From NCBI GenBank assembly GCA_021795255.1, contig JAJYPQ010000062.1, forward strand, positions 1 through 13,969: DNA of 13,969 bases. The letters are read 5' to 3'. Below the pieces are notes generated by a model that was given only the letters and a program-made list of their open reading frames with translations, was not told where the DNA came from and did no database searches. Every line of letters begins with the position of its first letter. Within the stretch, counting starts at the first letter, position 1. Of the stretch, positions 1 through 5,060 are shown piece by piece. The DNA is from Pseudomonadota bacterium. Its GTDB lineage: Bacteria > Pseudomonadota > Gammaproteobacteria > Acidiferrobacterales > Acidiferrobacteraceae. Position numbers and translations under genes: made by a program.

Positions 1-126
1 GGGTGGCGCATTGCTACCATCCAGGAGGCTGGATCGGCCATGGAAGGCAAGCGGCAGGCGGATGCCTTCCTGCGCGCAAAGTCCAAGCCAATGATCGAGT
101 ACGACGTGTGGGCAGTGAAGGCGTAA
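1..126 (+). CDS. 3' end of an unrecognised protein (partial)
   Basis: The first 41 codons from base 1 are open in frame 1 and end at a TAA at 124-126. The visible tail begins GWRIATIQEAG, is rich in charged residues, and ends EYDVWAVKA. I recognise no domain. The start lies outside the window, so length and function cannot be judged. It runs in the same direction as the structured RNA that begins about 105 bases downstream, so read-through transcription into that RNA is possible. It could be a chance open frame, but the codon use is like that of the real genes here. Confidence 0.5.
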   Translation, partial: GWRIATIQEAGSAMEGKRQADAFLRAKSKPMIEYDVWAVKA

Positions 127-220
127 GACGCGTCCTGAGAAAGCTTTGGTAACGGCTCACCTCCTAGATATCAACGCTACGAGGCGCCTACGGTAACATT
201 GGGCGTGCAGAATGGCGCTG

Positions 221-229
221 TGGTATAAT
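221..229 (+). promoter_or_regulatory. Extended -10 promoter ahead of the structured RNA
   Basis: TGGTATAAT matches the extended -10 consensus TGnTATAAT exactly. No good -35 box is visible at 16-18 bases (the nearest TTG-like element is at 199-204), which is tolerated by extended -10 promoters. The expected start is at about 235-237, the 5' edge of the first ribozyme's minimal stem II. This is inferred from sequence only. Confidence 0.5.
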
Positions 230-231
230 AA

Positions 232-299
232 GGGTGCCGAAATGCACTTCGGTGCATCTTCCGGGACCGGCCTCCCGGGACTGACGATGGCAGGCGCCC
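232..299 (+). ncRNA. Hammerhead ribozyme, type II-like (HHR1)
   Basis: The order is that of a type II hammerhead: stem II 5' strand, GAAA (239-242), stem III hairpin, cleavage base, stem I hairpin, CUGACGA (281-287), stem II 3' strand. Stem III is six perfect pairs (242-247 with 252-257) closed by a cUUCGg tetraloop. The cleavage triplet is AUC, so cleavage falls after C258. Stem I is eight pairs including one G-U (259-266 with 273-280) around a CCGGCC loop. All conserved core bases are present (C281, U282, G283, A284, G286, A287, G239, A240, A241). The irregular part is stem II. Either UGCC (235-238) pairs with GGCA (289-292), leaving U288 bulged next to the core, or GGGUGCC (232-238) pairs with GGCGCCC (293-299), leaving five bases out. 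The usual G-C pair stacked directly on the core is therefore not contiguous, and activity may be reduced. Confidence 0.68.
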
Positions 300-468
300 C
301 CTTGGTATTTTGTTCTGCGGGTATTTGGGTAAAGCTGTGCGTAAACGCGATGTTTGTATTCTCCGTAACCCAAGGGGGTGATGTGATGACAATAGCGTGT
401 AGTGTGAGTTTATCGATTGGAGTTGTAGGGACGCTTGTCATGTGTCTTATGGAGGCCGCCTGTCCTTA
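259..468 (+). ncRNA. 210-nt RNA predicted to be released between two hammerhead ribozymes
   Basis: The interval runs from the predicted cleavage site of HHR1 to that of HHR2. Two extra long-range helices fill it. Bases 295-305 pair with 370-380 in 11 pairs, including one G-U. Bases 386-392 and 395-398 pair with 435-441 and 431-434 in 11 pairs with a two-base bulge (393-394). Inside the first helix a further weak stem is possible (316-321 with 362-367, two G-U pairs) and a small hairpin at 339-348. GGTATTT occurs twice, at 304-310 and 320-326. The only open frame across the region (212-496, +) has no ribosome binding site and would contradict this helical pattern, so I read it as non-coding. 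Function is unknown. Cleavage would leave a 5'-OH at U259 and a 2',3'-cyclic phosphate at A468, ends that can be ligated into a circle; circularisation is speculation. Confidence 0.6.
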
Positions 469-515
469 TGGGCAAAGCCCACTGACGAGCCCGTGAAAAT
501 CGGGCGAAAAGGATA
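461..515 (+). ncRNA. Hammerhead ribozyme, type III (HHR2)
   Basis: Every element of a type III hammerhead is present in order and without gaps. Stem III is seven pairs (461-467 with 509-515, one G-U) and the predicted cleavage triplet is UUA, cleaving after A468. Stem I is five pairs (469-473 with 477-481) with an AAA loop. The core strand is CUGACGA (482-488). Stem II is five perfect G-C/C-G pairs (489-493 with 501-505) with a seven-base loop UGAAAAU. The second core strand GAAA lies at 506-509, with A509 pairing U467 as the family requires. The G489-C505 pair next to the core is the canonical one. Stem I and stem II end in small loops that could make the tertiary contact known to speed natural hammerheads. 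The strand is the same as HHR1. Confidence 0.87.
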
Positions 516-528
516 AGAATATAGGAAA

Positions 529-547
529 CGTACTGGAAAACGGTACG
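529..547 (+). other. Hairpin just downstream of the type III ribozyme
   Basis: CGTACTG (529-535) pairs with CGGTACG (541-547), seven pairs with one G-U, loop GAAAA. No T-run follows, so it is not a classical terminator. It could be a 3' stabiliser of the RNA or the 3' edge of the element. TATAGG occurs on both sides of it. Confidence 0.35.
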
Positions 548-577
548 AGTATAGGCATATGGAGTTTTCGTTTGAGG

Positions 578-604
578 CCCGTCACAAGCGCCGTGTAGGA
601 CGGG
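578..604. terminator. Possible terminator hairpin between the RNA element and the convergent nuclease gene
   Basis: CCCGTC (578-583) pairs with GACGGG (599-604); an inner ACA/TGT can extend the stem. On the + strand it is followed by a T-rich but interrupted run (606-613), and on the - strand by no T-run. It lies 18 bases past the stop of the - strand gene ending at 622, where a terminator for either direction would be expected. The call rests on position and symmetry only. Confidence 0.25.
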
Positions 605-621
605 ATGTCTTTCTGTGTGGT

Positions 622-3600
622 CTAGGGGGCGGCCACTTTTGCAGCGGCCTTTTGTGCCGATTGTCCTAGGTCGAGCACAAGGAATACGACCTTTACCTCG
701 CCAACCTGTGAGTTGTAGCGGGCCATAAACCCGTGAGGGCGAGAGTCGGTATGTGGGATGTCTTCCGAACCGGAAAACCCAAACCCCGCTGGTGCATAGT
801 GTTCTGAGATGGCTTTGAGCGTAGCAATAAGAGACACGATGTCTGCAACGTACGCATATGTCAGATGGAAGAATAGGTGGCATGACGAATAAGCGAATAA
901 TTTCCGGAAATGGCGCTTCCCGTTTTCCCACGCGCGGTCAACTGGGCGTTTACACACAACAGCTTCGATCACAGTAAGCTCGGTTTCCTGCTTCTTGATG
1001 ACGAGGTCCCGTTCACCAGGATTACCTTTTGACGTGAATCCACCCTTGGTTTGGTCGGCTATAGACCACCCTATGAAGGCCAGTCGGCCAGTGAGCAATT
1101 CACGGATTAAGGCGCTTAGATCATCCTCGCATTCGTCAAGAACAATGACTTTCATCGTGGGAACGAGGGATGCGACGCTCGCGGCTGCTGACCGGACCTG
1201 CTCGATAACCCACGCCTCAAACGATTCTGGCGGAGGTTTGAAGACGCTCGTTTGGGAAATATGATCCAGCTGCGACAAATCAAACAAGGCTTGTTTAATG
1301 GCCGCTATGTCTTTCGTGTCCGTAATGAGGTTTATGCTGCCAACAGTGGCGGCATCCCCGCGGAGCAGTAATCGCGCGGCACGTACTACATCAGTTATAC
1401 CAAACATTTGCTCGGCGTGACCCAAAACACCCAATGCTTCTGTGGAGCGCCCCATTCTCGAGAGCGCCACGGCGCAATATGCCGCTACGGCATCCCGCGG
1501 ACGAGCGGTATAAATAGGCTCCAATAGCTCATAAGCTTGTTCGGGCTGACGCAGGGCAAGCAATAATTGAGCTTTGTTGCAGATGAAGGTGTCGAGATCA
1601 GATGCCGTGGCGCCCCGGAAATTTTCCATCATGTCTTCGGTCTGGGCCAGCAAGACTCGGCCTTGACGAAGAGATTCACCGCGAATTAAAGCGAAGGCAT
1701 TACGGTTTTGGAGCTGATTAAGTCGCGTCGCGAACACGTTCGTGGCGTAAGCGGCGACATAGGAGTGGCGTGTGTGAAGGCCAGAAAAAAGCATCTCTGC
1801 GCGCTCAAGCGATCCGTTGGGCTTTTTCACTTCAGCGACAGCTTGGTAGAATTGGATAGTGTCCCTGGCGGAATTTTGCTCGGAAGGGGTAAGGTCGGGA
1901 GGTACCGTAGCGTCCGCAATAGAACTCCAGTCACCACGCAATAATTGGAGCTGTAAGGAAGCTCCGAGACGAACCAATTCTCGACCAGGAACCTTACCCA
2001 GGGTGGTAACAGTGTGTTCAGCTTCAATGAAACGCGCGGCAGCGTCAGTGGCGCCAGACGACAAGAGCGCCTGGATGCGGGCTTGAATCTCTGTTAAAGA
2101 ATGTACTGCGGTCGCGTCCGTGGGTGTGAGCGCATTGAGTCGTTGTTTAATGGGATCGCGAGTATCGTGTGGGGCGATGGATATAAGGTGGGCGAGCACC
2201 AGGGGCTCGTCTGTTGTTAAGATCCAGGTTAGGAGTTGTCGTCGACTTTCGCCGTTTAACGCCTGAAGTGCGGCAGCAAGATCCACGGCAATAGGGCGGT
2301 CTGTAATGCCCCCAAAAGGGCTTGCCTCAAAGCGTGCGGCGAATGCGCAGATCTGACTCCTTTCAGCGCGGTCGATGGCTCCCGCGCGCACAGCAGCGAT
2401 CAGTGCATCTCGAAGATCGTCTGGTACAGCATCTTCGTACCCTGCGATCGCTCGGCCCAGTATGCGTATGTGGGCCCGCAGTGCACGAGCGACGGTATCG
2501 AGTAAGGAGTACTTGTTTTCTTGAGAGGTATGGGCTTCCCTGAGGCGTGTTTGAATGTCGAGGGGGGACAGGAATTGTTGATGCAATTCTGGTGATGTGC
2601 GGGAGGCAAGCGCGAAGAGAGCGGCAGCGGCACCCCTACTGATTCGGTGCGCTGATAACCCGTATTCGCCCGCTCTGATTGACTGAACGTAAGCCAAAAC
2701 AAGAGGCTCCGGGGCAATGTCGGCGGCGAGTTGGCCAGCGTCAATGACATCAAGCGCAGCCGCAAAAAGGGGTGTCCCCAAACCGGATGCGGGCATGTCT
2801 GCGGTGAAGGTCTCTGTCAATGGGCGTAATGTGTCCAGAGGTTGTCCGACAAGCTCGCTTCGTAGAGCGGACCGCATTGTCTCAGTACTCAGATCCTCAA
2901 TAAACCCGGGTTTTCCGCTAGCATGTATCCAGGCTAGCAATGCCGCCACCTCGCCGGGAGGCACTTTCCCCTCCCGCAAAAAAGACCCTAGGATCGAGAC
3001 AGAATCGGAAAAGGCCGTTTCTTTGGCAACTTCGCCGTCACGGCGGACCAACTCGGCGTCCCAGGCGCTGTGTCGAATCGTCCACTGCGCTACCAGCAAA
3101 CACGCCAGGGCGCAGGTCTCCGGGCAGAAGAGTAGGTCGGCGAGCAGGCGTGCGTCTGCGCGAGCTTGGTCAACAAGGGCAAGCAGGAGCTCGGGCCGAT
3201 CAAGGGCCAGATCGACAACATGGCGCACGAGGGGATGAGGGGCTGGCGCGTTGTCGGCGGCCGCGACATCCGCGAGCAGAAGATGTACTAGGCTCGATAG
3301 GGCCTCAACGGCGAATCGTGCCGACCACGTAGCATCCTGTAAGGTATGATGTTCTAGCCAGAGGATCCGGTCAACGAGAGTCTCCGGAACAGGGGCGACA
3401 AACCCCTCGTAGCTTGATTGAGGTTGCCTTCTTGCCATTGCTAACTCGCGGACAAACCGATCCCGACAGGCGTTCCATCCCGGTGGGCAGGCCGTCTCAA
3501 GGATGCTTGAGGCGGCATCGCGAAATCTTTGAGCTGCGGTATCGTCCCAAATTTGGCTTGGTATCAGCGAGCGATAGGTCAGAAGTGCCCGTCGATCCAC

Positions 3601-4167
3601 CCATGTCCGCAAAGCGCGAGGCGCATCGGAAAGTTCCGGCAGCGCGCGATCCCAAAGACGGGCGGCCACCCATTCTGGTGATTGGCAGAGAACATCGCGT
3701 GGTTGAAGGGTCCCTGCGTTAACGGCTGCAATGGTCCCGCGGAGTTCGCGGCTCCCACCTGTCGCAAGGGCTACGTGATAACGGTCCTCATAACGCTGTT
3801 CCAAGAACGACTTGAACCAAGCGGGGACATCGTCGGCTCCTTGTGCGGCACGTTCTGTGTCAAAGGAGATAAAAATGCGTTCCCATACAACACGGCACCA
3901 TCCCGCAGTGAGGAGAGCATCGATTTCGGGGACGTCAGCTGTTTCTGTAGCCGCCTCTACATAAACGCGCCGAGCGTGGGCCACGTCACTGGCGCTTTCG
4001 ATTGTGAGACTCAGGAAAATCTGAAGGACGTCCTCGTCCGGAAGGGCGCCTGATTGTCCGGGTTGATATGGGGCATCGTGTGGGGACGGCAGGAACCGCG
4101 CGAACCGTGTTCGTAGAAGGCGACGTGTTTCAGCGGGAGCGGTCGTCAAACTAGCAAAGCGCGTCAT
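622..4167 (-). CDS. Large helical/TPR-like protein with C-terminal PD-(D/E)XK nuclease-like domain; putative defence effector
   Basis: The 1181-residue protein starts at an ATG (4165-4167); GGGGA nine bases upstream on its strand is a modest ribosome binding site. No signal peptide or membrane segment is evident, so it is probably cytoplasmic. Most of the chain reads as alpha-helical repeats; residues about 858-925 look like tetratricopeptide repeats. The last ~175 residues have the outline of a restriction-endonuclease fold: a helix with E1013, then GERD (E1052, D1054), a strand, and VIEAVV with E1068. This resembles the D...ExK core, but the usual lysine is a valine, so catalysis would need a relocated lysine or the domain may be inactive. 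I do not recognise the N-terminal ~850 residues. The gene is divergent from the ribbon-helix-helix/SIR2 side across 250 bases and convergent with the ribozyme RNA. A repeat scaffold plus nuclease beside a SIR2 operon suggests phage defence, which is inference. Confidence 0.82.
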   Translation of the reverse strand: MTRFASLTTAPAETRRLLRTRFARFLPSPHDAPYQPGQSGALPDEDVLQIFLSLTIESASDVAHARRVYVEAATETADVPEIDALLTAGWCRVVWERIFISFDTERAAQGADDVPAWFKSFLEQRYEDRYHVALATGGSRELRGTIAAVNAGTLQPRDVLCQSPEWVAARLWDRALPELSDAPRALRTWVDRRALLTYRSLIPSQIWDDTAAQRFRDAASSILETACPPGWNACRDRFVRELAMARRQPQSSYEGFVAPVPETLVDRILWLEHHTLQDATWSARFAVEALSSLVHLLLADVAAADNAPAPHPLVRHVVDLALDRPELLLALVDQARADARLLADLLFCPETCALACLLVAQWTIRHSAWDAELVRRDGEVAKETAFSDSVSILGSFLREGKVPPGEVAALLAWIHASGKPGFIEDLSTETMRSALRSELVGQPLDTLRPLTETFTADMPASGLGTPLFAAALDVIDAGQLAADIAPEPLVLAYVQSIRAGEYGLSAHRISRGAAAALFALASRTSPELHQQFLSPLDIQTRLREAHTSQENKYSLLDTVARALRAHIRILGRAIAGYEDAVPDDLRDALIAAVRAGAIDRAERSQICAFAARFEASPFGGITDRPIAVDLAAALQALNGESRRQLLTWILTTDEPLVLAHLISIAPHDTRDPIKQRLNALTPTDATAVHSLTEIQARIQALLSSGATDAAARFIEAEHTVTTLGKVPGRELVRLGASLQLQLLRGDWSSIADATVPPDLTPSEQNSARDTIQFYQAVAEVKKPNGSLERAEMLFSGLHTRHSYVAAYATNVFATRLNQLQNRNAFALIRGESLRQGRVLLAQTEDMMENFRGATASDLDTFICNKAQLLLALRQPEQAYELLEPIYTARPRDAVAAYCAVALSRMGRSTEALGVLGHAEQMFGITDVVRAARLLLRGDAATVGSINLITDTKDIAAIKQALFDLSQLDHISQTSVFKPPPESFEAWVIEQVRSAAASVASLVPTMKVIVLDECEDDLSALIRELLTGRLAFIGWSIADQTKGGFTSKGNPGERDLVIKKQETELTVIEAVVCKRPVDRAWENGKRHFRKLFAYSSCHLFFHLTYAYVADIVSLIATLKAISEHYAPAGFGFSGSEDIPHTDSRPHGFMARYNSQVGEVKVVFLVLDLGQSAQKAAAKVAAP

Positions 4168-4417
4168 GGTGCCGATTCCCCGTTGCCGGCATGAAGTTCA
4201 CGGCGATGAGCAAGACAGTTTCTCTGTATCCAAAAGGATCCCGCCGCCTTTCTACCCCGCCTCCGAAACTCGAAGTATACAGGCGCAATCGTGGTTGAGA
4301 GAAATTTTTGGCATCACGTAGCGCGTCTCTGTGTCCCGTGGTGATATGTCGTTGGATTATGCCGGATTTTACTGTAAATTGCAGTGCATCTCCAGCGACC
4401 TATTTGGGAAGTGTGTT
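4168..4417. promoter_or_regulatory. Divergent intergenic region (nuclease gene / RHH gene)
   Basis: These 250 bases separate two outward-facing genes and must hold both promoters. On the - strand TATACT (4274-4279) is a 5/6 match to a -10 box, with no clear -35. On the + strand TTGGAT (4352-4357) and TAAATT (4375-4380) are 4/6 matches with 17-base spacing, and the latter lies inside the palindrome at 4371-4385. All are weak individually. Confidence 0.3.
4371..4385. promoter_or_regulatory. Operator-like palindrome ahead of the RHH gene
   Basis: ACTGTAAATTGCAGT is a 15-base imperfect palindrome: arms ACTGTAA and TTGCAGT match at 6 of 7 positions around a central A. It overlaps a candidate -10 box and ends 32 bases before the RHH start codon. 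Ribbon-helix-helix proteins commonly bind such short symmetric sites and repress their own promoter, so autoregulation is a reasonable guess. Confidence 0.35.
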
Positions 4418-4714
4418 ATGGCGACTGCCAAAACCACCACGTTGACCTTTCGTATTGAGCCACGACCGAAAGAAGCGCTGCGTACGGCGGCAACCCGCGA
4501 GCACCATTCCATCGCCAACATGGTGGAGGTGTTGATTTGGGGCTATCGTGGGCGGAACAGTGTTTCCATCCCCGAGCAGGACGCACATGCCGTCACAGGT
4601 AAGTTGGTGGCCGGCCTGTCGTACCCGGAACCGATAACCGCAGGACTACTCATGACCGGCGCGAACAAGACCATCTCCGAATCGCCCAGCCGCGCAAGTG
4701 CCGTCATTATGTAA
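4418..4714 (+). CDS. Ribbon-helix-helix (Arc/CopG-like) DNA-binding protein
   Basis: The 98-residue protein is basic and cytoplasmic. The N-terminal half fits the fold: a short strand TLTFRI (residues 9-14), a first helix (about 18-28, KEALRTAATRE) and a second (about 31-45, SIANMVEVLIWGYR). RHH proteins dimerise through the strand and use it to read the DNA major groove. It resembles a small protein I associate with proteobacterial mobile elements. I chose ATG 4418 because the RHH strand begins right after it and the upstream in-frame extension (from 4331) is low-complexity and overlaps the putative promoter; the binding site GGGAAG is weak. The C-terminal ~45 residues (after IPEQ) show no clear fold and could be altered. 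It lies between the divergent nuclease gene and the SIR2 operon and could regulate either. It might also be an antitoxin, but no toxin gene follows. Confidence 0.75.
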   Translation: MATAKTTTLTFRIEPRPKEALRTAATREHHSIANMVEVLIWGYRGRNSVSIPEQDAHAVTGKLVAGLSYPEPITAGLLMTGANKTISESPSRASAVIM

Positions 4715-5018
4715 ACCGTTCAGGACATCGACAAGATTCTTACCGGAGAGAACCTTAAAAATAGCGGGCCCCAAGCGAGAAGCTATGAGACAAAAGATAC
4801 AAGGCTGCCCTTACCAAGTCCTCGCGCTCCTGGTACAAGAAGGGCTTCAATCGGGGCCACAAGGTGGCGTTTAGAGCCCACAAAACGGATAACCTAGTGC
4901 CGACAATACTGACAGTTGATGTAGAACGCGAGTTCGTGCCCAATGCAACGCGCACGGTCACATTGACGTCAACGCTCAGTATGGCGTTCTGTGAGAAACC
5001 CTGACAGGAGAGGATCCG
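4715..5018 (+). other. Intergenic stretch with a possible gene fossil
   Basis: No gene with a credible start is present. One + strand frame is open from 4789 to a TGA at 5002-5004 (about 71 codons) and contains a protein-like segment (SSRSWYKKGFNRGHKV, coded near 4819-4866), but its first in-frame ATG is at 4981 and it has no ribosome binding site. It may be the decayed end of a lost gene. The 3' part carries the palindrome at 4963-4972 and presumably the SIR2 operon promoter. CTGACAG occurs at 4909-4915, 5001-5007 and 5038-5044. Confidence 0.35.
4963..4972. promoter_or_regulatory. Perfect palindrome TTGACGTCAA upstream of the SIR2 operon
   Basis: The 10-base sequence is its own reverse complement. 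Its first six bases, TTGACG, match a -35 box at 5 of 6, but no good -10 follows at normal spacing. It sits 46 bases before the leader ORF and 88 before the SIR2 start, where a regulator of the operon could bind. A chance palindrome is possible. Confidence 0.3.
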
Positions 5019-5057
5019 ATGGCAACGTCTGTGGCGTCTGACAGGTTTAGGAATTGA
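5019..5057 (+). CDS. 12-codon leader ORF coupled to the SIR2 gene
   Basis: ATG 5019 follows a strong AGGAG (5006-5010) by eight bases and opens a 12-codon frame (MATSVASDRFRN) that stops at TGA 5055-5057, three bases before the SIR2 start at 5061. The SIR2 site (AGGA at 5049-5052) lies inside this mini-ORF. The arrangement would let ribosomes finishing the leader restart on the SIR2 gene, limiting or coupling its expression. It is too short for statistical support; the evidence is the good ribosome binding site and tight spacing. It could also be a vestigial start. Confidence 0.35.
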   Translation: MATSVASDRFRN

Positions 5058-5060
5058 CGA

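Noticed and set aside
182..189. Palindrome AGGCGCCT as part of the RNA element
   Set aside because: Short, upstream of the predicted transcript start and without a convincing partner; the GGCGCC match to 293-298 is probably chance.
157..441. - strand open frame opposite the RNA element
   Set aside because: Low-complexity Pro/Thr-rich product without a start signal; a shadow of the structured region.
212..496. 94-codon + strand open frame across the ribozyme region
   Set aside because: No ribosome binding site, composition not protein-like, and the sequence is better explained by two hammerheads and two long helices.
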